The notes beneath the pieces were generated by a model. That model did no database searches. It was not told the origin of the DNA and worked only from the letters and a program-made list of their open reading frames with translations. Below are positions 26,785-38,710 of a stretch of DNA of 64,000 nucleotides, in pieces (the first letter of the stretch is position 1; the number at the start of each line of letters is the position of its first letter). Source of the DNA: Syngnathus acus (lineage: Eukaryota > Chordata > Actinopteri > Syngnathiformes > Syngnathidae); NCBI RefSeq assembly GCF_901709675.1, contig NC_051100.1, positions 3,472,001-3,536,000 of the forward strand, written 5' to 3'. The translations under genes and the position numbers were made by a program.

Positions 26785-27272
26785 AGTCGATTTGTACAGT
26801 TATGGATCAACTCCGTAGTATTTTTTTGGATTGCTGAACCCGCAAGAGATCGGGCACACAGTCTTGATTGATGGAGCATTCCCAAATTCTCATCCATTCG
26901 TTGCCTCGCATCTTTATTTTGTAATATTTAGTACGGACTGTTAATAATTAGACATGATAGCACTTTATGAAGATACCGTTGTGCTTAGTTAGACGCTGAG
27001 GCTAACAGTAGATTTGCTTTTTTTTTTTGCTTTGCCATGTTGAGATTTCCTGTCTATAAGTGCCATGTCATTTTCGTCAAGGCAGTTCGTAAGAGTTTTG
27101 ACACTCATCCATTTCTTAACTTTTGCTGTGAGAAAACTAGAAATGGCATTTTTATCTACTAAAATGAAACATTTTATACAATCTAAGATGTGTGGTTATT
27201 TTTGGGGGGGGGGGGTATTTTCTTTTTTTGAATGCTGTAAAAATGAAGAGCTCTTTTCCAAAGCACAATAAA
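26785..27272 (+). other. washc2: washc2 3' UTR and poly(A) signal
   Basis: A non-coding stretch after the stop, ending at a canonical AATAAA at 27267-27272, with a G10 run near 27205. Confidence 0.6.
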
Positions 27273-27676
27273 ACCATTAAATTACATTATTAATGTTTCA
27301 ACTGGAAAGTTTACATTCTGTATATTAGTTTCTTTTTTTTTAGTCGGAACATGTTCAACAATGAGGCCATAACTTGAAAGATATCACAAACATAAGATAT
27401 CTTTTTCAGGGTCAAAATCTTTTGGATTGATTCATAAATATTTACAAAATAATTGGTACACTGTAAAACAAAATGCATAAACATTAATATGATAGAAGTA
27501 AGCCAAAAATGCAAAACAACAAAAACAATCAAAGAATGCTATATCCGAAATGTTACAAAAACTTTTATTCCAGGACTAGTATTGCACAAATACGGTAATT
27601 TATTGCTCACAAAAAGCAAACTTAATAAAACCTGGAAGCTCTTTAAATCTACGAAGCAACGATTTGTTACATTGTG

Positions 27677-27826
27677 GTGTCAATCCTATTTAAGACCCGC
27701 CTCTATCTGCCTAAACACTCAAGATAAGTGGTGGAACTAGTGTCAATCAAATTTAAGACCCGCCCCATCTCGTCTTTTCTCTAAATTGATTGGTTAGTTG
27801 TGTGTCAATCAAATAAGATCCGCCCT
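27677..27826 (+). promoter_or_regulatory. Three-copy promoter module upstream of zfand4
   Basis: Copies begin at 27677, 27740 and 27802, spaced 63 and 62 bp apart. Each has gtgtcaatc followed 7-11 bases later by a GC-box-like gaYccgccc. The reverse of the first part is close to the PBX-MEIS decamer TGATTGACAG. ATTGG (NF-Y) boxes lie at about 27789 and 27852. The array is just upstream of the CpG-rich zfand4 5' region. Confidence 0.5.
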
Positions 27827-27889
27827 TAACTTCTCATTTTCCTTGCAGCAATTGGTTACATCGAAGCGTCAATTAAAGGCAGCCGCGGA

Positions 27890-28239
27890 GGTGATGTCTC
27901 GCCCTCCCCCGGCCCGGCGTGAGTGACAGGTACGACAGCGTCGCGAACACGGCGACGGGCGACCTAACACAGACGCGACCCTGCGGGTTCGTTCTGTTTG
28001 TGGCGTTGAACGTGATGCAATGCTCTGTTTTCGCGAACGTAACGCCGCCCACGACAGCGACACCGGCAGACGGGAAGCGAGGACGGAACCCACGGGTGTA
28101 GCCTAGCTCGCTCGCCGGCTAACTAGCTCGCGGTATGTGTGGAGCGGTAGCCATTGTTTGAGCTGTTGGCTAACATGGCAACGTCGGCTAAGGACAGCAG
28201 CGTCGGCTAGACGGGAAGCTCGCCGCCTTGTAATTCACG
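27890..28239 (+). other. zfand4: zfand4 5' non-coding exon in CpG-rich region
   Basis: CpG-dense sequence ends in a strong donor, TTCACG followed by gtaagc, after 28239. The exon's 5' limit is not determinable. It is assigned to zfand4 because the next supported acceptor on this strand (29133) opens the zfand4 start exon. The intron 28240-29133 holds no gene I can support. Confidence 0.5.
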
Positions 28240-29151
28240 GTAAGCAACACTTTAACCTCGCTCCTTTTTAAAAAGCGGAATGTTTCAATAGCACCTGCGT
28301 CGACTCTTGCTCTCCTTTGAGCACCGTTACCCTAAATGAACCAACATTGTCACTGTTTGAAGGCAGTGTTTTGACTTTTGCTGCCTTTTGTGCGAGTGTA
28401 GCTTGCGAGCGCCTCATCTAAAACCTTCTCACGAAGGCCTCATTGATGAACAGCCCGCAGAGAAAGCAAGACAAGCATCCCATAATTTTCCATTGTATCG
28501 TGCTTTGTCTTAAGCCCTTGTAATGGGCTATTGTGCGGTCACAATATTAGGTACCCCTGCCCAGTCCACCCACCCCCCACAAGGATGCTGATGATGACAC
28601 AAAGGTAATGTTGCTGCTTTGTGTTTGCATTTACAGGCCACACTATTGAATGTTTGAGTGATGCTGGCAGACAGTGTGAATAAACACGTTTTTTTTTTTT
28701 GGGCTGTGTGCATCCAGTTGCTGCACTGCATCAGATTGAGCTGTTCCGAATTATTCTTTCCCATCTCAGGTTAGCCTAAAATACATAAACAGGTCATTTG
28801 TATCTCAAAGCACCACTGCATCCTTAATTCAGTGGTCACGAAACTAATTTAACATGTTATTATTAAATGGATGCCTTATGAACCATGTCAATCAAAAGTT
28901 AGCTCTAGCGTTTGTATTTGTTCTGTTCTTCCTTTTAATTCTTAATTGTCGGATTGTGCCGAGCGCGGTTTGGCACCATGAAGACGACTGACCTCCGGCC
29001 GTGCACCTGTTCTTTGGCTTCTGGCTGAAGCCTTGCGTGCGTCTCTGAATGTTTCATGAGACCATTGTACACGCTGACCGAGTATCTGAGTGTCAATCTG
29101 ATTACATAACTTTTTTTTTTTTTAACTTCACAGTTGTGGTCATCCCACACG

Positions 29152-29238
29152 ATGAGTGACGGTCCCCCAGCCAGGAAGCACAGCCTGCCCCTCTCTCCCA
29201 CACCTTGGGCCACACCTCCGCTTTGGCTACCCTCCTAA
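29152..29238 (+). other. Upstream reading frame in zfand4 leader
   Basis: ATG at 29152 opens 28 codons (beginning MSDGPPARKHS) and stops at TAA 29236-29238, 44 nt before the zfand4 ATG at 29283. A C-rich homopolymer lies in between. It is in the same exon as the main start, so every transcript using this exon carries it. Confidence 0.55.
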
Positions 29239-29282
29239 AGCCCCCCCCCCCCCATCTACCGCCTCCCTCCCCACCAGCCGAG

Positions 29283-32200
29283 ATGACCGACAGGAAGGAG
29301 CCTCCCTTCTTCAACGATGACCGCGTGGGAGGTTTCCATCACAAGATTCCTCTGTACGACCCCATAGAGCTGTTCATCGAAACCCTGACCGGGACGTGTT
29401 TCGAGTTGCGCGTGTTGCCCTTCGAGGCCGTCATCTCAGTCAAGGCAAAGATTCAAAGACTCGAAGGTACGAATAAAAGTTGTCGAGAAAATGATTTTTA
29501 TTTTTAAATGAGTCATTTTAAAGCTCAACAGGGTTTGTGAGCGTCCTTGGGACACTGACCTTGTCCAAAAAATGTCTCCTTTTTGTGTTTATGCATCAGC
29601 CAGTGTTTTTCCCTCATGGCGCCAATCACTCCCAAACGGTGGCTTGGCTCCAGCGCCAGGTCACGGAGTCCATTCGCTCACTTCATTTGCATTCCCAAGA
29701 CTTCTCTCGAGATCAACCCGTCACACTCACCATCCCTTGAGCTCAGATTTCTTACAGAGTGCCAAACACATCTCTAGATCGAATAACAATAACGTGAAAC
29801 TGTCATGTCGTCCATCTCTAACCATTTTGCCAACACAAACTGCAAAACAATAAGAAGATAAAATTGAGCGGTAAATAAAGCCGAACAAGCTGAACGTGAT
29901 GAGATGGGTCATCGACCGACGAAGCTGGTCTCCGCAGTAGCGTTGAGCTGTCTGAAGAGGGCAGTCATGAGCTTTAGTGACTTGAACTATCGACTCTCAT
30001 AAACCTCTGCAGCTCTGTATTGATTTCTCACTTGGCCTCTTGTGTGTCTGTGCGTGTGTGTGTGTGTGTGTAAAGGCATCCCAGTTAGCCAGCAACACCT
30101 CATCTGGAACAACCTGGAGCTGGATGATGACCACTGTCTCCACGATTACGGGTAAGTGCCCCCCCCAGTTTTTAAAAAAATTATTTTACTTCACACTAAA
30201 TCCACGGATTATTCAACCGCGCTTAACGAATGACTAAAGTTTGACGTCTCACCACAGTTTGCGTTCTCGGCCAAATATTCAAATCAATTTGGAAATCAGA
30301 TTGTTTTTCTACAGTTGTACTTCAAGCTCGGCCTTATTTGCACCTTAGTTTCTGTCTTTTAATTTTTTTTTTTACCGCATTTATAGTCAGCGCATGTGTT
30401 TTTTGCAGGATTGCGGAGGGCTGTACTCTGAAGCTGGTCTTAGCCATGAGGGGAGGTCCAATCAACACCAGAAGGGGTGAGGAAAAAGACCACTGACAAG
30501 ATGGATGCAGGTCTTTTCTTTGACAGTCTTCTTTTCCCAGTAACTATGGAGGATCCCGTGAAGGAGGCGGCGGACTCGATGGAGGGCACAAAGGAGGAAG
30601 GTTGGGAGAAGACTCCGGCCAACAAGCAAGTCACGTTTGTTGTCTACCGCGAAGGCGACCAGCTCAACTTTTTCCGGGTGGTGGACAGGGGAGACGGTTC
30701 CCTTACGCCTCTATCGGAATCCCTCAGGTCTGCGTTCCGATAATTTCTTTTTCTTTATAACCCAGCTGGTCACAGACAAAAAAAAAGTTTGAATTCCGAG
30801 AGCGTTTCACCGATGTACGCATGCGCCTGCTTTTTCAGCGGCGGCTCCGTTTACATGTGCACCGAGGAGGACGGCGGCGGCGTCAGCGGAGAGCGCTCTG
30901 CCGCTGCGGCGAGCCTGGAAAACTCTATCACCATGAATAAAATGAAGCTGCTCAAAGCCAAGATGGAAGACATGAACATCAACAAGAAGGTAAGACCAAA
31001 TGTTGTTTTGGAATCCTCGAAAGTGGAAATCTCTAAACGGCACTCTTCATTCCGCAGCCGAAGAAGACGAGTAAGGCAAAACCGCGCCCCCCTGTCGGTC
31101 TCCATCCCTGCGGCGGCGGGCCAACGCCTTCCATCACGCGAATCCATCAGCGCCTCTTGCGTTCGCTCCCCCAGATTAACCAGTCTCGCCAGTTCAGTGG
31201 GCATCTACCTCCCATAGCGGACCAAGAACTCCCGTCGCCGCACGCCGCCGCTTCCCCTTCTTCCCAGTTGCCCGTCCCGAGACGGCCGCCTCCCTCGTTC
31301 CCCTCGTCGTCTTGCTACATGCTCCAGGAGGAGGAGCCGTGGGAGACGTGCCCGCCTCTGGCAAAGATTCGGCCCCCTCCCAAAGTCTCCCGCTTGGACA
31401 TCGGCGGCACCAGGCTGATGAGGGACTGCGTCTACCCGCAGCTCCCTCCGCTGTGCACCAGGAATTCGCCCGATGCCACGTTTGACCCGCTCAAGCCGGT
31501 CGGCGAGGCGGTCGGGGTGAGTTTATTAGACGAGGCCGGCGGGCTGGTGGCGCCATCCCACACCGCCGCTTCGTTCGGCGAGCTGGCGGACCCCCTGAGT
31601 CTGGACCTGTCCCCTCAGTCGGAGGAATCTTGCCGAGCTTTTGATGTCGGGGCGCCGCACCAGCTGCCGTTGCCCCCCTCCCCTCTCAGCACTTGGACGC
31701 TCGGGAGCGGCGGCGACACGCTGACCAGCAGAGCGGATGTAACACAGCTTAGCGCTTCCTTTCATTTAAGCCCGCCGTCGCCCGCCCCCACCTCCCCGAA
31801 GCCACGTTTCCAGCCTTTCGACGGCACGCTCCCCCTTCAGGTACTCGGCGCGGCACAGGTGAAGCCGACCACCCCGTCCCCCCTCCCGCCCGTGATGTCC
31901 GGTCACGGCGCGCGCCTAAGGGGCGTTCAGGTGGAGTCGCCCGGCAAGACGCCCGAGATTCTCTCCAAGAGGGAAGCCAGAGGCATCACCAAGATGGCCA
32001 GCCAAGCTTGTCGTGAGCAACTGGGCTCCCTGAGCAACTCGGCGCTCTTGGCGTCTCTCTCCGCCAGGCCCGTGAACGCAAGGAGAGCCGGGCTTGGCGT
32101 CCCCCTGCCCCCCGCTACTCCCATCGCACAGGGGATCCTGGGCTCCAGGCTGCCGGGCCTCCCGCAGGAGGCCGCCGCGCGACATCGAGCAACGGCCTCC

Positions 32201-34177
32201 TCGGTAAGAGCGGATGCTTGAATACAGATCATTTTGAAGACAAATTTCTACAATTGAGTCAAACTTAAACGATTGTCCCCTCCCCCTCCAGGCCAACAAA
32301 TGTCTTGGGTCCAGCGGGGGAGTCATCCCTCCATTCGGGAGAATTGGTAAGAAAGACACCCTACTTGTGATTGTCACAGAAAAGAACTCGATAATGTTGC
32401 AGTCGCCGTATTTGCTGTTATTCTGCCTTGCTCTCTCCAACCGTGCTGAGTTTTTCAATTTCTCTCGTTGCACGGAAAAATGTTCAGCTTAAAACAGATC
32501 CAACTTTCTGCATGACTAAGCGGCTGACGCGGATAGGGTACACACATAAAAAAAGACAAAACATTCCAATCTGCTCCTTGTGCAGACTCACTTTTTTGAG
32601 ATTAAAAAAAAAAAAAAAGATTCCATGAGGGTGTCCTCATGTAGGCGGGCTGTTTTTCTGCAAAGGCCTTCAGTTTAAAAACTATTGCTGGACGTCTGCA
32701 TAAAGCGCTGGCCGGAGCCTCGCTAAGATGTGCTCGCCGATGATGCGTCTGAGCACTTTCATTGAGGGAACAAGTCCAGTCTGTCCTTACACGTATCACA
32801 CAGGGCACCTCTGATCCCATAAATGTCTGATTTGTGGCCGACCAAGGTGCGCAAAAAAAGACACCACGAATGCAATCCGACAGCCGCTCCCATTTTATCA
32901 GACCTCCTTCCCTCGTCTCATCTACCTCGCGCTGCTCATTATCCTCAACACTTGTCTTTGTGAGCAATTCTGACAGCAGGATTAGCTTCGGACTGAATAC
33001 AAGCACAAGAGCAAATAAGCCGGCGCGCAAACAATCGGTCGAATCCGCGCTATTGATCGTACGTCTCCGCTCTAGGAATGCGTTTTAACACTGCACACCT
33101 TGTTTACTTTGTGTGCCTCTGTCTTTCGTGCAGTGCCACCTTGAAAGACAAACATTTGAAATGCCACCTCGCAAGTGAGCTGAATTTGCGCCCATCATTT
33201 GTCATCGAACTGTCTTTGTTGCTGTTGTGTGTAAGGAACTCCGACATACCACCTACCTCCAGTCAAGGCCCCTGCGGGCGCCAAGAAGAAGAGTTCCAAG
33301 CACTGCTTCCTTTGCGGCAAGAAGACCGGCCTGGCCTCCAGCTACGAGTGCAGGTACGAGCGCTTGCCGCTAGACTCCAAACCGAGTCTCGCCGCTTTTG
33401 TACTCTGTTTGCCCGTGGGCCATCACGGCTACGCGTCGGCCGCCCGCTGAGTTGGAAGATGGCGGACAGGAGCGTTCAATCTGATGCAACCATGTGTAAA
33501 CTTAAACGGCGATTGCTCAATCGCAACGCTGCTCTTGCACTCCAGTTTTGCATTCTTAGATGGGGGTTTTTTTGTGCATCAGAAAACGTACTGAAACCAG
33601 ACCGACAAATCGAGGCTTCCTTTCTGAGGAAGACTATGTTTACAGTTTCATATTATCGTGAAAACCAGAGTGTTGTCTGCAGGCAGTAAAACAAAACTGT
33701 GCCGGAAAATCAATCCGAGCTGTTGCGCCAACATTGGCCACAGCCAATACAAACAGATTAGAATGCCCTGAATTAAAAAAAAAAAAACACAAAAAAGTGT
33801 AGTAACTAACAGATGCCTATCTAATAGACTGAGGGGAAACAACAGGATGACGGGAGCTGAAAAGAAAAGCAACTGTTAGTGACATCAGCCACACAATTAA
33901 AGCATGCAAACGGCAGCAAAAAAAAAATAAAAATCAAGCACAAACCCCAAAATGACTTCTGCTGCAGAACTAAATATAAAGCAGTGTTAATTATAGCTGC
34001 GACACGGTGACAAGAATATCTCCGTTTGATTGGTCAATCAGGTGCGGCAGCAACTTCTGTGCCACTCACCGCTATGCAGAGACGCACGACTGCTCGTACG
34101 ACTACAAGGGGACGGGGAGGCGCTTCCTGCAGGACGCCAACCCGCTCGTCAGTGCCCCCAAGCTGCCCAAGATCTAA
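29283..34177 (+). CDS. zfand4: AN1-type zinc finger and ubiquitin-like domain protein 4
   Basis: Nine coding exons: 29283-29466, 30076-30151, 30409-30476, 30541-30727, 30839-30989, 31058-32203, 32292-32346, 33236-33353 and 34042-34177. They total 2121 nt, 706 residues, against about 727 in human. The N-terminus KEPPFFNDD leads into a ubiquitin-like domain (about residues 20-100, with ELFIETLTGTCFELRV and LIWNNLELDDD). A conserved RGGPINTRRV and a KQVTFVVYREGDQLNFF block follow. The 1.1-kb central exon is Pro/Ser-rich and poorly conserved, apart from ENSITMNKMKLLKAKM before it. The C-terminal AN1 zinc finger reads CFLCGKKTGLASSYECRCG, then NFCATHRYAETHDC, with all zinc ligands present. The end VSAPKLPKI matches human. 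Its precise function is poorly known. The washc2-zfand4-marchf8 order is as in human 10q11. Confidence 0.95.
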
Positions 34178-34898
34178 ACAGTCCCTTACTAAAAACTTAC
34201 TAAGGAGGAGACTCGCTCAACCCGGACGGATATTATTCACCGACGTGCGCATTGGATTTTTTGGATTTTTTTTATGTCCCTCTCTCGGCCACGGTGAACT
34301 CTCCTGTGAAAACGTGTGGACAAACAGCAGATGATCAATGTGAAAGTGTTTCTGTTGTTTTGTTTGTTCAATGAGCCCATCCAAGTCTGTGCATGTACGC
34401 TGGTTATTTTTGTGCAAAATATCTGCTGCATGTTCAGACCTTGAAAAGAAAAAGCTGATGGATTTCCATTGGACACGTCTTGGCCAGATGCACTTTAGAA
34501 AGATCATATTTAAAACTTTTATTCTGGCCCAACGGGTCTTTTTTTATTGTCATGTATGTTGTCTTTTTATTTTTGAATTGTATCTGCCCCTGAAATGTCT
34601 TGTCTTGTTACGGGCACATACACGTGACCACAAACAAACAAACTCCATCGACGTGTGTGTTTTATGATATTTATTCACGAAATATTTAAATTCAAGTATG
34701 CAGTCTGTCTGTTTGAATGCCGGTTGTAATTGTGTATAATTGAGAGCGGGGAAGACAAATGAAATCGGATATTTCAATGTCCTTAGCAAGATAACGTGGT
34801 TGCCATAAGAATCTTTTGTATTTTTTTTTTTATTAAATGCTCAGCCGTTGCAAAAATCTCCAAGCTGTCATATTTGCAGGGGTTTGACTTCAAATAAA
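34178..34898 (+). other. zfand4: zfand4 3' UTR and poly(A) signal
   Basis: Non-coding after the stop. AATAAA at 34893-34898 is the best poly(A) signal, and ATTAAA near 34832 is an alternative. Confidence 0.5.
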
Positions 34899-35027
34899 TT
34901 TTCTTTCCAAACCTTCAGAAACAACCACTTCTCATTTATTTCCTCAAATAGGTCCGCATCTTAAGACTTAATTCGGCCACTTGAGTCAATAGATGTTTCC
35001 TGTTTACTCTGAGGAAAGTAAAAGCCT

Positions 35028-35394
35028 GGTGGTAACCAGAACAGCAGCACCCGAACAACGGTGCCTCTCACTTCCAATTAAGATTGACTGTTGCTAACCA
35101 AAACAGCAAGATCTGCAGAAACGTGACCAGATATTGTGTAAAAGTCTTATTGTGGTTCCTTGGTCAGCATTAAAGACGATCTCATGTTGTGTGGAGTCTG
35201 GCATCTTTCCAGGAAACAGTTGTGTGGTCACTCCTGTTGCTAACCAAAACAGCAGCACATATAGAGTCACAAACAGATCAAGTGTGACTTATCATGTGAT
35301 GTAAACAAATTCGCTGGCCCTAATGATGGACGCTGTTAGGAGTCTTAAATGTCCCGGTAGACCGACACCTGTTCAGTTGCTAACCAAAACAGCA
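35028..35394. repeat. Four-copy 19-bp motif array
   Basis: GTTGCTAACCAAAACAGCA occurs exactly at 35090-35108, 35236-35254 and 35376-35394, spaced 146 and 140 bp, with a diverged copy at about 35028-35046. The sequence between copies is not obviously repeated. The function is unknown; both strands are closed by stops. Confidence 0.75.
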
Positions 35395-35629
35395 GTAGCT
35401 TTCACATTGGAATAAAACCTATCGAGTCATATCTCAAATTAAAAGTCACAATGACACCATTCTCAACCTGGAATTGTTTTCTGCACCGTATTCTTGTATG
35501 TGGATGAAGTGACCCCAAAACCTGTTTTTGCTGCTGTTTGTTGAATTGTTTTCAGCCAAGCTGAACATGTAGCTGCCTCGAAATCCCCTTAATAGTTGAC
35601 TGACTCATTCTAGTGCCAGTGATGTGCTG

Positions 35630-35642
35630 GTTGCTTAGCAAC
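35630..35642. promoter_or_regulatory. X-box-like palindrome
   Basis: GTTGC-TTA-GCAAC, an RFX-type inverted repeat, lies about 160 bp beyond the donor of the minus-strand signal-peptide exon. A second one, GTTGCTAGGCAAC, is at 42198-42210 in marchf8 intron 1. Confidence 0.35.
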
Positions 35643-35804
35643 AAGATGACACTTTGTTTTGATTCCAGATGTATTAAAGATAAATTAAGAAGACAACACA
35701 GTATTTTGCAACATAACATGAATAGTATTTTAGTTTAGTTTCTTTTTAAACGTGCCTCCAATCTTAATCCTTGGATTGTATGCATGACAATTTGGTAAAC
35801 TCAC

Positions 35805-35906
35805 TTCGATCGGGAGAACAGGAGCTCCGTTGTCCCGCCCCGAGGACGCCGCGGCGGCCTGCGCATTCGTAATCAGGACAAACACAAGGACGAGTTTCGC
35901 ATACAT
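35805..35906 (-). CDS. Candidate exon of an unrecognised secreted protein
   Basis: On the minus strand, an acceptor (gttgatttgcag, after a short pyrimidine-rich stretch) precedes an ATG at 35906. This opens 34 codons, starting MYAKLVLVFVLITNAQAAAA, a good signal peptide with an A-x-A type cleavage region. It ends LPIE at a strong phase-0 donor, gtgagt. Unspliced, it would run on only 24 more codons to a stop. I could not find a convincing downstream exon between here and zfand4. It may be a small peptide precursor or a fragment of a larger gene, or it may not be coding at all. I do not recognise the family. Confidence 0.35.
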
Positions 35907-36479
35907 GGACAGCGATGCGAGATCGAGCCTGCAAATCAACATTACATTCCTGTGGTTAATAAGTGAATGATTGACTTGACTCTGGATGGAATTTGAATGC
36001 CGGTCCAAAACATGACCTGTAACCTATCAAAGTCAATTGAAAAAAATAATATGAGAAATGAATAAAAATAAACGGAAATAATGTGATTGCACAAGTGTGC
36101 ACACCCTCGTATAGCTGAGGGTGTGGCTATGCACCTGTCACCATTTCCCTCTGGTTAACGCCAAATGAAGTTCGGGTGTTCTAAGGTGCATCTTTTTGTG
36201 CTTTTAGAACTCATTGGGGTGCTTGTGTCTGAAATGCACTTTATAATGTTGCCTTGCCTTTATCCTGATGAAAATTGCTCACATTTATTTTTTAAGTAAA
36301 TATATATAGTTCCTGTCAGTTTAATTATTTTAGTATTTATTTTGTATGCGTCGATTATTTAAAAAAAAAAGAAAAAACACGAAAAGATATATTTTATTCC
36401 TAATTTTTGGACGGGAGGGGGGGCCTTCATCATCCCCACTTATTTGGAACCGTGGCTACCCTCTTAAGAGATTTTTTTT

Positions 36480-36796
36480 TCATGCTCCTCTTCGTCTTTT
36501 CCACGTGAACGCGGAAGTGGGTGACGCGCCTACACACGCAGCTGCTCTGTGGTGCTCGACCACCGTGCGACTGACGTGAATTTCTTACAACATCACTGCC
36601 ACGCACGTACCGCGACGCCCAGTGTCCTCTTTGGACTTTGTGACGACAAGAGAAGGACCGTGCGCGGCGACCTCCGGAACACCGAGGAAGAGGCGAGGAG
36701 GAAGGCTGCGTTCGTGTCGGTTTGTCGGTCCATCGGTTCCGGACGAAGGGACGCTAGTGATGGGATATTAATCGAGTATCTCCGTGGGAAATAAAG
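36480..36796 (+). other. marchf8: Probable marchf8 5' non-coding exon
   Basis: CpG-rich sequence flanked by AT-rich DNA. It ends in ATAAAG followed by gtagga, a good donor after 36796. The assignment to marchf8 is inference: it is the only promoter-like island upstream of the marchf8 start exon (acceptor at 43401). Confidence 0.45.
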
Positions 36797-38710
36797 GTAG
36801 GAACATCATTGATGATATATTGCATTGTTTTGATAACAAAGCATCAAAAAGTATGTTGCTCTATTGCGTTTTTTTTTTTTTAACATTGTTAAAGAGGCTC
36901 CCCCATTCGATTGACATTACTGGACATTTTATTAGGTACACTTGTATCCAGTACAATTTCAGACAAATTATTTTGCAGATTTGAGGCATATAAAGGAGGC
37001 ATTAAATTAAAATTGTGGTTGTTTAGGAGGCTTGACATCTTACAAATTATTAGGAACACCCCCCCAGAATGATGCACTGCAGTTTTTCCCCATACAACTC
37101 TTTGTATTGCGTCTCGTGAAAACTGTAAGTGGTGAGTGGAAGGAAGGATGATGGATGGAGGGATGATGGATGGAGGGTGGAGGGGGCTCAGTTGCTGTGC
37201 CTTGTGGGATGCAGGGCAGACACGTATATCCAGTAAATGTGCATATTGACTTAGATTTAATTGTTGTTGTTTTTTTGTTGTTGCAGTGTGACAGGCTTTT
37301 TAATGTTATGAAATGATGATTATAAAAATGACTATGATGAGCATCATATAGTTTTTTTTTGTCATGTACTTCTTTTTATAGTGCTGTTATGTTGATGTTA
37401 CGGCAATACCTGCTTCATCAACCAAATGTTTGAGCTGAAAGATACCCTGACTGAAGTACTGTTTAGCTTGTTGGTCCCCATACACTTTGGATGGGTGCTA
37501 ATAGGGAGTGTTACAGAGAATGAGTCCACAGTGTGTGGTTAAATCAATGGAGTGTACTTTGGCTTCCAGCTGATTGTTAGAGCGCATCTCGCGTTTCAGC
37601 GCCGGGCAGGAGGGATCATCTTTCATCCCGACGTGTGCCATGCGTGTCGGAGTTGTGGGCCTAATCCTTTTTAAACGGGCCGTAGTTTTCTAGACACTTG
37701 TTAGACGCGGTTAAAAAAAAAAAAGAACATATGGCTTAGCCTGCATTGTGGTTATGGTAGTCAAAGGGGTGATTGTGCAACTGTCATCTGTGTTACATCA
37801 TTGCCGTTGCCGTTGGTTACGCATGTGCCACATTGCATGCAGAGTGTTTCTGTGGTGTCTCCTCCAAGGTCAATTTTGGCCCACTTGCATGCAAAACAAA
37901 CTTGACCAGCAAACGTCAATGCAACTAGTGTGTCCTTGTCACTCTGCTTGTGCACTTGTCTTACATATGGACTATATTGATATTGACACACTTGTGTAAA
38001 AACGACATGTGAGGTACTATTTGTGTGCTGCTTGTGCTCACAAGTGGCATAGAAGTGCAATTTTGTCATCTAACGTAAAGTTCTTTGCAAATATGCCAAA
38101 ATTGTTCGACTAGTGTACAGAATTTTCGAGTATCGGAAATGCACAGAAATATAAACATCTTGTGTCTAAAATTGTTCCCTCCTTTTGAGATTATAGTTGT
38201 TCAGTCACCAAAAAAAAATGACACTCTTGACTCGACTGCTCTTGTTGTTTCCGTCATGCCTCCTTACACATGACTAATCTTGCATCACTTGGGATTAGCG
38301 TATATAGATTGACTGCTAGTGCGCTAATCTTGTTTTTTGCAATAAAAGACACACAAAGATGGCTGTCGGTATAAGTGGATATGCTTCTGGGTTGCTCAAG
38401 TAGTCTGAGTGGTAAAGAAAGAAAAACTGCACTTCTATTTGAGAGCTGCTTTCACCTTGTTGCACTTTTACGGCTACCTCTTTAATCTTGATCATTAGTG
38501 GGCACACGTTGCAGAAGGCCCTCTTGAAATTCCTTTTGTTATTAATTATGATTCTGCTGATATCCCAGGCAAACATTCTGAATGGCTTTTAGTTCAATCA
38601 ATTTGCAAATTCACCTGGTTTGTATTTTTTCTTTCAAACTCTTCACTCACAAAAAAACGTGTGTGCTTAGGTCGAAGCAAAAACAGGACGACTTGTGCTT
38701 TGAAATGAGT

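Noticed and set aside
31916-32473. 185-codon minus-strand open frame
   Set aside because: Antisense to the GC-rich, low-complexity central exon of zfand4; composition explains its openness.
36095-36240. Possible transposon fragment with gtgtgcacaccctcgtata
   Set aside because: Resembles a repeat phrase I associate with fish genomes, but I cannot find terminal repeats or a target duplication, so it is not annotated.
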